Shown: piece after piece, positions 24,899 to 33,855 of the stretch
Layout: every line of letters starts with the position of its first letter
How positions within the stretch are numbered: position 1 is the first letter of the stretch
Assembly: GCA_902518415.1 (NCBI GenBank)
Contig: CABYGA010000004.1
Coordinates: forward strand, 1 to 55,359
Direction of reading: 5' to 3'
Length of the DNA: 55,359 nt
From: an uncultured Pelagibacteraceae bacterium
Lineage (GTDB): Bacteria > Pseudomonadota > Alphaproteobacteria > Pelagibacterales > AG-422-B15
Position numbers and translations under genes: made by a program
The notes under the pieces: generated by a model
The model's database searches: none
What the model was told of the DNA's origin: nothing
The model's input: only the letters and a program-made list of their open reading frames with translations

Positions 24899-25825
24899 AT
24901 GAAATTTGGCTTTCAAATAGATCCTGTGCATACACTCAATCATGATACTGACAGTACTTTGCCAATGATATTGGAGTCACAAAAAAGAAAAAATAGAAAT
25001 TTTATTTTCTCTCCAAGTTCTCTCACATTCAAAAAAAATACTGTATATGCTTTAGTAAAAGAAATTAAATTCAAGAATAACAAATTAAACAGTTATATTA
25101 TAAGTAGCGAAAAAATATTAAATTTAAATTCGTTAAATTGTATTTTTATACGTCAAGACCCGCCTTATAATATGGAATATATATCATCAATGCATTTACT
25201 GGAGCAATTGAATCTAAAAACAAAAGTAATTAATAGTCCAGCAGGCATACGAAATGCTCCAGAAAAAATACTAATGTTGAAATTTAAAGATATCATTCCT
25301 CCAACGTTAATAACTAGATCTAGAAAAGAAATAGATCTTTTTATGAGCAGCTTTAAGAGATCTGTTATCAAGCCTCTTTACGGCAACGGAGGAAAGGGGA
25401 TTTTTTTATTAGATAAGAAGGATAAAAATTATAATCAAATCATCGAGAAGTTTATAGATGAAGATAGTGTCCCTTTCATAGTACAAAAGTTTCTGCCAGA
25501 AATAATAAAGGGTGATAAAAGAATAATACTTATTAACGGTGAGCCTGTTGCAGCATTAAAAAGAATTCCTAAAACAAATGAGTTTAGATCAAACATTCAC
25601 GTTGGGGGAAATACTAAGGCAGTAAAACTCTCGAAAAATGACAGAAAAATATGCAGTATTATCAAAGAAACTTTAATAAACGAAAAGCTGTTCTTCGCTG
25701 GTATTGATGTAATAGGAAATTATCTTACAGAAATAAATGTTACTTCACCAACTTGTATTCAAGAAATTAAAAAACTTCATAAGATTGATGTCGCAAAGAT
25801 AATCTTTGATAAATTAGATGAATAG
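24899..25825 (+). CDS. gshB: Glutathione synthetase
   Basis: This 308-residue ATP-grasp ligase joins gamma-glutamylcysteine and glycine. The opening FGFQIDPVHTLNHDTDST, the segment FIRQDPPYNMEY, and NAPEKILMLKF match GshB. KPLYGNGGKGIFLL is the nucleotide-binding loop, and EINVTSPTCIQEI carries the magnesium ligands near the end. A clear Shine-Dalgarno AGGAG precedes the ATG by nine bases, which is rare in this window. The gene follows the BON lipoprotein by 11 bp. gshA is not in the window. Confidence 0.95.
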   Translation: MKFGFQIDPVHTLNHDTDSTLPMILESQKRKNRNFIFSPSSLTFKKNTVYALVKEIKFKNNKLNSYIISSEKILNLNSLNCIFIRQDPPYNMEYISSMHLLEQLNLKTKVINSPAGIRNAPEKILMLKFKDIIPPTLITRSRKEIDLFMSSFKRSVIKPLYGNGGKGIFLLDKKDKNYNQIIEKFIDEDSVPFIVQKFLPEIIKGDKRIILINGEPVAALKRIPKTNEFRSNIHVGGNTKAVKLSKNDRKICSIIKETLINEKLFFAGIDVIGNYLTEINVTSPTCIQEIKKLHKIDVAKIIFDKLDE

Positions 25826-25843
25826 TTATTATTTGAATATTGT

Positions 25844-26806
25844 ATGAGTATTAGGGCAAGAATATTAAATTATGCATTAAAAAAATATGTAAAGAAAGTT
25901 CAACCTCCAGTTGAAGATCGCTCTTATCTAGAAGCAAGAAAAATGATGAATCAAAAGGGCTATGAGGATACAAATAGTTCAATTGTAAATACTAGTTTGC
26001 AAAAATTTATATTTAATAAAAAAATCTCAAAAATTCAAACAAATGAGATTTATTTAGAAAATATTAGAACACTTTCTTTTGATCATGAAGAATTGAGTAA
26101 AGACAAGTGTATACTTTACTTCCACGGAGGTGGATATATTGCTGGCTCTCCTGAAACCCATCAAAATCTTTTATCAAGTATAGCTGAAAAATCTAATTTA
26201 AAAGTTTATGCAATTGATTATTCTCTTGCCCCTGAGAACCCTTTTCCGGCTGCACTTAATGATGCCGTTGAAAGTTATAAAAGTTTATTAAGAATGGGCT
26301 ATAAGAGTAAAAATATATTCATAGGAGGTGACTCTGCGGGGGGCAATTTATCAATTGTAACTATATTAAAACTTCAAGAAATTAATGAACACTTGCCATC
26401 AAAAGTTTTTCTGCTTTCCCCGTGGGCTGACTTAACGGGAGAAGGCAGTAGTATTAGAGAGAATTCATTGTCGGATCCTTATTTGTCTTACGATGATTGG
26501 CTTAATACTGCTAAATCAATGAAAAAAACTGTTGAAGAGTGGTATGCTCCAAACCAGGACTGTAGGAATCCAATGATATCACCTATATTTGCAAATTTTA
26601 AAAATTTTCCTCGAACACTTATCCAGGTAAGTAATATTGAAATATTATTCAGTGACTCAATCACAATCTCAAACAATCTTAAGAATAACAATAATGGAGT
26701 GAAGTTGAGTATTTATAAAAATTTACCTCATGTTTGGCAAATCTTTGGATTTTTACCAGAGTCAAAAAAAGCAATTAATGAAATTTCAAATTTTTTAAAA
26801 GACTAA
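25844..26806 (+). CDS. Alpha/beta hydrolase of the hormone-sensitive lipase family
   Basis: The 320-residue esterase has the HGGGYIAGSPETH oxyanion motif near residue 92 and GGDSAGGNLS with the nucleophile Ser. DYSLAPENPFPAAL is typical of HSL (type IV) esterases. The acid residue is likely in the C-terminal third, and the His is in LPHVWQIF. The substrate is probably a short-chain ester and cannot be specified. The gene converges with the malic enzyme gene, and their stop codons overlap by 4 bp (CTAA, 26803-26806). Confidence 0.87.
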   Translation: MSIRARILNYALKKYVKKVQPPVEDRSYLEARKMMNQKGYEDTNSSIVNTSLQKFIFNKKISKIQTNEIYLENIRTLSFDHEELSKDKCILYFHGGGYIAGSPETHQNLLSSIAEKSNLKVYAIDYSLAPENPFPAALNDAVESYKSLLRMGYKSKNIFIGGDSAGGNLSIVTILKLQEINEHLPSKVFLLSPWADLTGEGSSIRENSLSDPYLSYDDWLNTAKSMKKTVEEWYAPNQDCRNPMISPIFANFKNFPRTLIQVSNIEILFSDSITISNNLKNNNNGVKLSIYKNLPHVWQIFGFLPESKKAINEISNFLKD

Positions 26807-29088
26807 TTCTTAAAAGCTGCAAGTGCAGCGAGATTAACAATATCAGAAACATTCGCACCTAAAGGAGCTATTTGAATACTCTCTTTAAACCCCACAAGAT
26901 AGGGACCAACCAGATTTCCTCCACCTAATTCTTGTAACATTTTAGTAGAAATACTAGCGCTGTGAATTGCTGGCATAATCAAAAGATTAGCAGGACCAGA
27001 AAGTTTACAAAATGGATACAAGTTCATCAAATTTTTATTCAAAGCAGTATTTGCTCCCATTTCACCGTCATATTCAAAATCAAGTTTTCTTTCATCGAGT
27101 ATTTTGATGGCATCCCTCATATAAACTGAGCGCTCAGTATACGGTGTACCAAAATTTGAATAAGAAACTAAAGCCGCTCTCGGTTCAATTCCAAATATTT
27201 CTTTTACAACTTCCGCACTTTCCTGCGTTATATTTGCAAGCTGTGCAGCGTTGGGCATGTCATGAACATTTGAATCTGCAACAAATATTGTTCTTCCGTT
27301 GCACAACATAACAGTCATTCCCAAAATTGTTTTATTAGGAATAGGATCTAATACATATTCTATGCTTTCTAGAGAAGCAGCAAAACTTCTTGTTAGACCG
27401 CAAACCATCGCATCAGCTTCATTAAGTGATACCATACAGGCAGCAAATACATTTCTTTCTTTGGTAAGAAGATTAAGGCAATCTTTTCTTAAAAAACCCT
27501 TTCTTTGAAGCCTGTTATAAATATGTTCAGCGTACCTATCGTGCTCTGCTTTATTTCTAGTACTATGAATTTCTATCTTATCAAAGAAATCAAGTCCCAT
27601 TTCTTTCATTTTATTTTTAATTATTTCATCTCTACCAATTAGTATTGGTGTTCCCATTCCATTATTAAGGAATATTACAGCCGCTCGAATCATGTCCTCT
27701 TCCTCGCCTTCAGTGAAGATAACGCGTTTTGGGTTTTCTTTTACTTCTTGAAATATTTTTTGTAACAATCCAGCTGAGGGATTAAGTCTCGCTGATAACT
27801 CATTAGAATACCTGTCCATATCCACAATTGCTTTGCGCGCAACTCCAGTATCCATAGCAGCTTTGGCAACTGCAGGTGGAACTTTGCTAATAAGTCGAGG
27901 ATCAAACGGAGAAGGTATTATATAATCAGGTCCATACTGTGGGCGCTTCCCGGGATAAGCGTTTGCAACTTCGTCAGGTACATCCTCTTTTGCTAAGTCA
28001 GCTATTGCTTTTGCAGCAGCTATCTTCATTTCTAAATTAATTGTTGTAGCTCTAACATCTAACGCCCCTCTAAATATGTATGGAAATCCTAAAACATTAT
28101 TTACCTGATTAGGATAGTCGGATCTTCCTGTTGCAATTATTGCATCAGATCTACATTCTTTTACATCTTCGGGAGTAATTTCAGGTTCAGGGTTTGCCAT
28201 AGCAAAAATAATCGGGTTATCAGCCATTGATAAGGCCATTTTTTGACTGATTATATTCCCAACTGATAAACCAAAAAAAATATCTGCACCAACCAGCGCA
28301 TCCTCTAATGTCCTACAATCAGTTTTTATTGCATGAGCAGATTTCCACTGGTTCATGTTTTCTTTTCTTTCAGAGTGAATAACGCCCTTTGTATCGCAAA
28401 GTATTGCATTATTGTTAGGCATTCCCATTGCTTTGAGAAGCTCTAAACATGCTATGCCAGCTGCACCTGCACCGTTAACAACAATTTTTGCATTACTTAT
28501 TTTTTTCCCACTAAGATCCAATGCATTTAGAAGGGCAGCTGTAGATATTATAGCAGTTCCATGCTGGTCATCATGAAATATTGGGATGTCCATTAGCTCT
28601 CTTAATGTGTCTTCAATGATGAAACACTCAGGTGCTTTGATATCTTCTAAATTTATTCCTCCAAAAGATGGGCCTAAATATTTAACAGAATTAATAAACT
28701 CGTCAGCATTCTCTGTATCAATTTCAAGATCAATTGAGTCAATGTCAGAAAACCTTTTAAACAAAACAGATTTACCTTCCATCACTGGTTTTGAGGCATG
28801 TGCGCCTAAATTACCAAGACCAAGTATAGCGGTTCCATTTGATACTACGGCAACTATATTGCCCTTACTCGTATAGTCATAGACTGCACTGGTGTCCTCT
28901 GCAATCGCATTAACTGGTGCCGCAACTCCAGGTGAATAAGCTAGAGACAAGTCCCTTTGTGTCTCAAGTGGTTTGGTTGCTTTAATTTCAATCTTTCCTG
29001 GCTTTCCCTGCGCATGAAAAACTAAAGCTTCCTTCTCACTAAAATGCTCAGCTCTATCCTTTTTCTTCATAAATCCCTTTTTGGCCAT
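26803..29088 (-). CDS. maeB: NADP-dependent malic enzyme with phosphotransacetylase-like domain
   Basis: This 761-residue protein is the long MaeB type. An N-terminal malic enzyme covers residues 1 to about 425: RDLSLAYSPGVAAP, IFHDDQHGTAI and NGAGAAGIACLELLKAMG. A C-terminal phosphate acetyl/butyryltransferase-like domain runs from about 430 and contains IFTEGEEEDMIRAAV. It decarboxylates malate to pyruvate and makes NADPH. The C-terminal domain is thought to be regulatory and usually non-catalytic. It is monocistronic on the minus strand and divergent from murJ across a 106-bp gap. Confidence 0.95.
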   Translation of the reverse strand: MAKKGFMKKKDRAEHFSEKEALVFHAQGKPGKIEIKATKPLETQRDLSLAYSPGVAAPVNAIAEDTSAVYDYTSKGNIVAVVSNGTAILGLGNLGAHASKPVMEGKSVLFKRFSDIDSIDLEIDTENADEFINSVKYLGPSFGGINLEDIKAPECFIIEDTLRELMDIPIFHDDQHGTAIISTAALLNALDLSGKKISNAKIVVNGAGAAGIACLELLKAMGMPNNNAILCDTKGVIHSERKENMNQWKSAHAIKTDCRTLEDALVGADIFFGLSVGNIISQKMALSMADNPIIFAMANPEPEITPEDVKECRSDAIIATGRSDYPNQVNNVLGFPYIFRGALDVRATTINLEMKIAAAKAIADLAKEDVPDEVANAYPGKRPQYGPDYIIPSPFDPRLISKVPPAVAKAAMDTGVARKAIVDMDRYSNELSARLNPSAGLLQKIFQEVKENPKRVIFTEGEEEDMIRAAVIFLNNGMGTPILIGRDEIIKNKMKEMGLDFFDKIEIHSTRNKAEHDRYAEHIYNRLQRKGFLRKDCLNLLTKERNVFAACMVSLNEADAMVCGLTRSFAASLESIEYVLDPIPNKTILGMTVMLCNGRTIFVADSNVHDMPNAAQLANITQESAEVVKEIFGIEPRAALVSYSNFGTPYTERSVYMRDAIKILDERKLDFEYDGEMGANTALNKNLMNLYPFCKLSGPANLLIMPAIHSASISTKMLQELGGGNLVGPYLVGFKESIQIAPLGANVSDIVNLAALAAFKN

Positions 29089-29151
29089 TTATATAGGTTT
29101 TTATCTCCGTTTCAAATTCAAAAACTATAAAATGGGAATGTATACTTAATT

Positions 29152-29181
29152 TTGACGATATTTAGATGAAAATAGATTAAT
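29152..29181 (+). promoter_or_regulatory. Candidate murJ promoter
   Basis: TTGACG at 29152-29157 is followed 18 bases later by ATTAAT at 29176-29181, 13 bases before the ATG at 29195. The -35 is good and the -10 partial. TAGATT at 29173-29178 is an alternative, but its 15-base spacing is short. Confidence 0.35.
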
Positions 29182-29194
29182 AAACAACAATTAT

Positions 29195-30733
29195 ATGAAT
29201 GTAATAAGATCATCATTTATCTATTCTTTTTTTACATCTGTAAGTCGAGTATTTGGATTCTTAAGAGATATCTTGATTGCAAATTTTTTGGGTACAGGAA
29301 TATTTGCAGATATTTTTTTTGTAGCCTTTCGTTTTCCAAATACATTTCGCAGAATATTTTCAGAAGGGGCAGTAAATTCTGCATTCGTACCAGTTTACTC
29401 AAAGTTGATAAGTGAAAAGTTTTTGGAAGATGCAAAAAAATTTGCTGGAAATATCATTGTTATTTTTACAACCGTAACAGTAATTATTGTCATTATTATT
29501 GAGATATTCATGCCGACGTTTATTTTATTTTTGGCACCAGGTTTTGCCTTGAACGATGAAAAGCTGGAAGAACTAATTAACACATCAAGAATTATATTTC
29601 CTTTTCTTGTCATAATTAGTATTGGATCAATTTATTCATCTATTCTCAATGCAAATAATAAATTTGCCTTGTCAGCTTCGCTCCCAATAATTTTAAATCT
29701 CTTCATGATATTGGGAATACTATATGCTTATGTAACTAGTAATAATTTTTTACTTTTTTTATCGTGGTCTGTAATCATTGGAGGTGTAATTCAAATAATA
29801 TTTTTAATAGCTTCACTTAAAAATAATAAAATAGAGATAACTTATTTTTCTCCACTAATTACAACAAACACAAAACGTTTCCTTAGTTTATTTTCTACAA
29901 GTTTTTTTTCCTCAGGCCTACTTCAGATAAATATTTTTATAGGAACTATAATTGCTTCATATGAAACTGGTGCAATTTCGTATTTATATTATGCAGATAG
30001 AATATATCAATTACCTCTAGCATTGATTGGGATTGCACTTGGAATTGCCTTGCTGCCATCAATTTCAAAAAAAATTCAGAAGAATTCAAAAACTGAGGTT
30101 TATAATACAATCGAGGAGACTATTAAATTTGCCGTATTATTATCACTTCCTGCAGCTGTTGGTATTTTTATTCTGCCAGAACTGATAGTTCGCATACTGT
30201 TTGAGCGAGGTGAATTTAATATTGAATCGACAGCGCTCACAGCTCAGGCACTAAAATTTTACAGTATAGGCTTGGTTGCATTTATATTAATGAAAATTTT
30301 TACACCAATTTTTTTCGCATATGAAAATGTTAAGCCAACACTTTATGTAACTTTTTTTAATTTAGTTTTGAATACAGTATTGAGTATAATACTTTTTATT
30401 TATATAGGTTTTGTAGGAATTGCGATTGCAACAAGTATTTCAGCGTGGATAAGCGTGTTTGTTCTTTATTATTACCTTCAAAAAAATTGTTATTTTATTT
30501 TCAGTTCAAAGATAATAAAACCAACAATCTTAGTCTTGTTAGCTTCTTTTATTATAGGAATATATATTTATTTCTTTAAAGATTATTTTGATGAAATATT
30601 TATTAGCTTTTATCTTGGAGAGACTTTTTTCCTTTTATTTTTAGTCCTTTCTTCAATACTACTTTACTTATTTATAATATCTTTTTACAAGCCTTTTTCG
30701 TATACTGAAATTAAAAAAGTTTTTAACAAATGA
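29195..30733 (+). CDS. murJ: Lipid II flippase MurJ
   Basis: This 512-residue MOP-superfamily protein should span the inner membrane about 14 times and flip lipid II for peptidoglycan synthesis. The first helix is followed by SRVFGFLRDILIANFLG, and ADIFFVAFRFPNTFRRIFSE carries the conserved Arg pair. YYADRIYQLPLALIGIALG and ILFERGEFN are also family motifs. It overlaps trpS by 4 bp, and murJ-trpS is common in alphaproteobacteria. Hydrophobicity, length and motifs agree. Confidence 0.94.
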   Translation: MNVIRSSFIYSFFTSVSRVFGFLRDILIANFLGTGIFADIFFVAFRFPNTFRRIFSEGAVNSAFVPVYSKLISEKFLEDAKKFAGNIIVIFTTVTVIIVIIIEIFMPTFILFLAPGFALNDEKLEELINTSRIIFPFLVIISIGSIYSSILNANNKFALSASLPIILNLFMILGILYAYVTSNNFLLFLSWSVIIGGVIQIIFLIASLKNNKIEITYFSPLITTNTKRFLSLFSTSFFSSGLLQINIFIGTIIASYETGAISYLYYADRIYQLPLALIGIALGIALLPSISKKIQKNSKTEVYNTIEETIKFAVLLSLPAAVGIFILPELIVRILFERGEFNIESTALTAQALKFYSIGLVAFILMKIFTPIFFAYENVKPTLYVTFFNLVLNTVLSIILFIYIGFVGIAIATSISAWISVFVLYYYLQKNCYFIFSSKIIKPTILVLLASFIIGIYIYFFKDYFDEIFISFYLGETFFLLFLVLSSILLYLFIISFYKPFSYTEIKKVFNK

Positions 30734-31749
30734 AAAATATAAAAAAAATAGTACTCTCCGGAGTTCAACCAACTGGAGGCTTACATATCGGTAATTATTT
30801 AGGTGCAATAAAAAATTTTGTATCAATGCAGACTGAATATGATTGTTTTTTTTGTGTAGTTGATCTTCATGCAATTACAGTAAAACAAGATCCAAAGCTT
30901 CTTAAAAATAACACTTACGAGGTAGTAGCAACTTATTTAGCTTCAGGAATTGATCCTGACAAAAGTGTAATTTTTAATCAGAGTAATGTTTCGTCTCATT
31001 CAGAACTGGCTTGGATATTTAATTGCATCACAAGAATGGGCTGGCTCAACAGAATGACACAATTTAAAGATAAGGCAGGTAAAGATAAAGAGAATGCTAG
31101 CTCAGGACTTTTTATTTACCCCAATTTAATGGCTGCCGATATATTACTGTATAAAGCAACCCATGTTCCTGTTGGTGATGATCAAAAGCAGCACTTAGAA
31201 TTAACAAGAGATATAGCCCAAAAATTTAATCGTGATTATGAATGTGATGGTTTTTTTCCAATTCCTGAACCAATAATAGATAAAAATATCTCCAGAATAA
31301 TGTCTCTCAAAAATGGAGAACAAAAAATGAGTAAGTCTGATCCATCAGATTATTCAAGAATCAGTTTAACTGATAGCGCTGATCAGATAGAAAAAAAAAT
31401 AAAAAAGGCTAAAACTGCTGACACGCCTATGCCAGACAATAATGATGATGTATCAAAATTACTTGAAGTTAATAACTTATTAAATATATTTTCAGGTTTT
31501 TCAGAAATAGATAAATCTGAACTAATTGAGAAATACAAAGGACAGAACTTTTCAAATTTTAAAAATAATCTTGCTGAAGTAATAATTGAGCACATTAAAC
31601 CTATATCAAAAGAAATAGAGAAATTAATGAGTGATAAAGCTTATTTGAATCAAATAATTTCAAGTGGAGCTGAAAAAGCTTCAGAGAAAGCGAATGTTAC
31701 AATTAAAGAAGTATATGATATAGTTGGATTTGTTAGAAATGAGACATAG
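30730..31749 (+). CDS. trpS: Tryptophanyl-tRNA synthetase
   Basis: This 339-residue class Ic synthetase charges tRNA-Trp. Its HIGH-type motif is GGLHIGNYLGAI and its KMSKS loop is QKMSKSDPSD near residue 200. GDDQKQHLELTRDIA, for substrate contacts, lies between them. The length is normal. It starts within the end of murJ (4-bp overlap), and its end overlaps the universal stress protein gene by 11 bp, so all three are probably one transcript. Confidence 0.97.
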   Translation: MKNIKKIVLSGVQPTGGLHIGNYLGAIKNFVSMQTEYDCFFCVVDLHAITVKQDPKLLKNNTYEVVATYLASGIDPDKSVIFNQSNVSSHSELAWIFNCITRMGWLNRMTQFKDKAGKDKENASSGLFIYPNLMAADILLYKATHVPVGDDQKQHLELTRDIAQKFNRDYECDGFFPIPEPIIDKNISRIMSLKNGEQKMSKSDPSDYSRISLTDSADQIEKKIKKAKTADTPMPDNNDDVSKLLEVNNLLNIFSGFSEIDKSELIEKYKGQNFSNFKNNLAEVIIEHIKPISKEIEKLMSDKAYLNQIISSGAEKASEKANVTIKEVYDIVGFVRNET

Positions 31750-32215
31750 ATCAAAATTTTTAGTTATAGTAGATGACTCCATTGAGTTAAGTGTTGCTAT
31801 CAGATTTGCTGCACAAAGAGCTAAAAATACAAAGGGAGGTATTATCCTATTAAATATCATCGAACAATTTGATCCCCAACAATGGCAATCTGTTGAAGAG
31901 ATTATTCGCCAAGAGGCTACTGATAAAGCTCAAGAAAAATTACAAAAGTGGTCTAAAGTTATTCATGATCTCGTAGACATAGTTCCTGAAGTTATAATAA
32001 AAGAAGGCATTCCAAGCGAAAAAATTATTGAAACACTTGAATCTGATGATGCAATAAGGTTTCTAGTATTAGCTGCAGCTGATGCTGATCAACCAGGCCC
32101 TTTGGTTACATTATTAGCTGGCCAAAAATCAGGTAAGCTTCCGGTTCCAATCGTTGTAATCCCGCAAGGTTTAGAAGACGATGTTATTGATGATTTGGCA
32201 TCAAGAGCGGATTAA
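31739..32215 (+). CDS. Universal stress protein (UspA family)
   Basis: The 158-residue protein starts MRHRSKFLVIVDDS at the ATG at 31739, inside the end of trpS. A TTG five codons earlier is possible but less likely. The N-terminal strand, the Asp in VDDS, and the late segment FLVLAAADADQPGPLVTLLAG followed by VPIVVIPQGL show the USP fold. The usual G-x2-G-x9-G(S/T) ATP motif is only partly recognisable, so nucleotide binding is uncertain. The location between trpS and nfu is conserved in alphaproteobacteria. Confidence 0.83.
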   Translation: MRHRSKFLVIVDDSIELSVAIRFAAQRAKNTKGGIILLNIIEQFDPQQWQSVEEIIRQEATDKAQEKLQKWSKVIHDLVDIVPEVIIKEGIPSEKIIETLESDDAIRFLVLAAADADQPGPLVTLLAGQKSGKLPVPIVVIPQGLEDDVIDDLASRAD

Positions 32216-32262
32216 AAAAATATCGTTAAATTCAGACACTTATAAAATTATCACATGAATTC

Positions 32263-32290
32263 TTTAAAAAAAATAGAATCTGATTATATA
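32263..32290 (+). promoter_or_regulatory. Candidate nfu promoter
   Basis: TTTAAA at 32263-32268 and TATATA at 32285-32290 are separated by 16 bases, 15 bases before the ATG at 32306. They lie in the 90-bp gap after the universal stress gene. The -35 sequence is the same as in the Tim44-like gene promoter. No IscR-type site could be identified with confidence. Confidence 0.4.
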
Positions 32291-32305
32291 AATTGAATAA
32301 TTATT

Positions 32306-32866
32306 ATGTTTATACAAACAGAATCAACACCTAACCCAAACTCATTGAAGTTTGTTTTAGATGATCATGAAATATGTTCTGAGCCAGTTGAATACAATGC
32401 TGGGGAAGAAAATATAAACTCAAAACTTGCAGAAAAGTTATTTAAAATTGATGGTATTGATAAAATATTATTTAATAAAAATTTTATTTCAATTAATAAA
32501 AGCAAATTTACATGGGATCAATTAAAAGCATCAATCTTACACGAGATTTCTGATTTCATTGGTTCAGGCATTCCAATATTAGATACGGAGAATGAGGTCG
32601 ACGAAATTAATACAATTGAATTTGACAAGGCAGACATAGAAGTTGTTAAAAATATTCATAATATTTTAATTTCAAAAATAAGACCTGCTGTTATGCAAGA
32701 TGGTGGTGATATAAAATTCAAGAAATATGAACAGGGTATTGTTTCATTGGCTCTTCAAGGAAGTTGCGCTGGCTGTCCTAGTGCAACATTAACTCTTAAA
32801 AATGGAGTCGAAAATATGCTTAAACATCATATTCCCGAAGTTAAAAAAGTTGAACAAATCATATAG
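32306..32866 (+). CDS. NifU-like iron-sulfur cluster scaffold/carrier (Nfu)
   Basis: The 186-residue protein has an Nfu N-terminal domain beginning MFIQTESTPNPNSLKF. The C-terminal NifU domain from about residue 108 includes IRPAVMQDGGDIKF and GSCAGCPSATLTLKNG, whose CxxC binds a 4Fe-4S cluster between subunits. Such proteins deliver clusters to client enzymes. Likely clients in this window are MiaB and Nth. This two-domain form is the alphaproteobacterial and mitochondrial NFU1 type. The gene has its own probable promoter. Confidence 0.93.
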   Translation: MFIQTESTPNPNSLKFVLDDHEICSEPVEYNAGEENINSKLAEKLFKIDGIDKILFNKNFISINKSKFTWDQLKASILHEISDFIGSGIPILDTENEVDEINTIEFDKADIEVVKNIHNILISKIRPAVMQDGGDIKFKKYEQGIVSLALQGSCAGCPSATLTLKNGVENMLKHHIPEVKKVEQII

Positions 32867-32871
32867 ATGAT

Positions 32872-33855
32872 ATGAATTTTCTAAATTTATTTGTTACTAA
32901 AGATAATTCTTTAATTCTTTTGTTTAGGATTTATTACACAATAGCATTATTATTTGTTCTCACAATTTTAACTTCTTTAATTTTCAGTCAAAATGTTTAC
33001 GACAAACAAATTAAACTATCATATCCAAATAATAATTCTAAAAATGAAAACTTAGATCAAACTTTAGATAAACTTTATGCCGCCAAGCTTACTGAAGAAA
33101 TTTATATAAGCAAAGACGTTAATTTAGATTCGATCCTAGAAACAAACTTAGTACCAAATATCATTATATCTAAACTACCATTTAATATAACAACACTTAA
33201 ATCATCCGAAAAAAGAAAAACTCTTTTTATAAAAATAGCTCTGCCCATAATCATTAAAGAAAATGAAAAACTAGTGCTCATGAATAATAAAATAAGAAAT
33301 CTAGCAAATAGAATTGACTTTATTTCTCGTAGTGATGCTAAGTGGTTATTAAGTAAAATGAAAGAATACAAATTAAAAGAATACTCTATTGAAAAATTAT
33401 TACAAAAAGTTGACAAAATTCCAGTTTCTCTTGCTCTTGCTCAAGCAGCAATAGAGAGCGGATGGGGAACTTCTCGTTTCGCTATCGAGGGGAATGCTTT
33501 ATTTGGACAATATATATGGGACCAAAATAAGGACGGGATAGTTCCTGAAAATAGAGATGTAGGTGAAAATTATAAAATTAAATCATTTAATTCCTTGAGT
33601 GACTCTGTTTCGTCATACATGAAGAATTTAAACACTAATCATCATTATGCTGAGTTTAGACTAAAAAGATATGTTATGAGAAACAAAAATCTTCCCTTAA
33701 ATGGGGTTACACTGTGTAATTATTTATACAATTATTCAATTGAAGATGACTATTCAGAAAAAATAAAGAATATAATTAAAACAAACAAATTTGAAGACTT
33801 CGAGTATCTAAAAATGGAAAAGCAAAATATAATCAAATTAACTGAAATTATTTAA
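32872..33855 (+). CDS. Bax-like glucosaminidase (peptidoglycan hydrolase domain)
   Basis: The 327-residue protein has an N-terminal membrane segment (residues about 17-40), a linker, and a C-terminal glucosaminidase domain from about residue 180. The domain includes PVSLALAQAAIESGWGTSRFA, where the Glu in AAIESGWG is the expected catalytic acid, and then GNALFGQYIW. This matches the Bax/FlgJ-type family that cleaves the N-acetylglucosaminyl bond of peptidoglycan. It is anchored in the inner membrane with the enzyme in the periplasm. It follows nfu by 5 bp and converges on the deacetylase gene with an 8-bp overlap. Confidence 0.85.
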   Translation: MNFLNLFVTKDNSLILLFRIYYTIALLFVLTILTSLIFSQNVYDKQIKLSYPNNNSKNENLDQTLDKLYAAKLTEEIYISKDVNLDSILETNLVPNIIISKLPFNITTLKSSEKRKTLFIKIALPIIIKENEKLVLMNNKIRNLANRIDFISRSDAKWLLSKMKEYKLKEYSIEKLLQKVDKIPVSLALAQAAIESGWGTSRFAIEGNALFGQYIWDQNKDGIVPENRDVGENYKIKSFNSLSDSVSSYMKNLNTNHHYAEFRLKRYVMRNKNLPLNGVTLCNYLYNYSIEDDYSEKIKNIIKTNKFEDFEYLKMEKQNIIKLTEII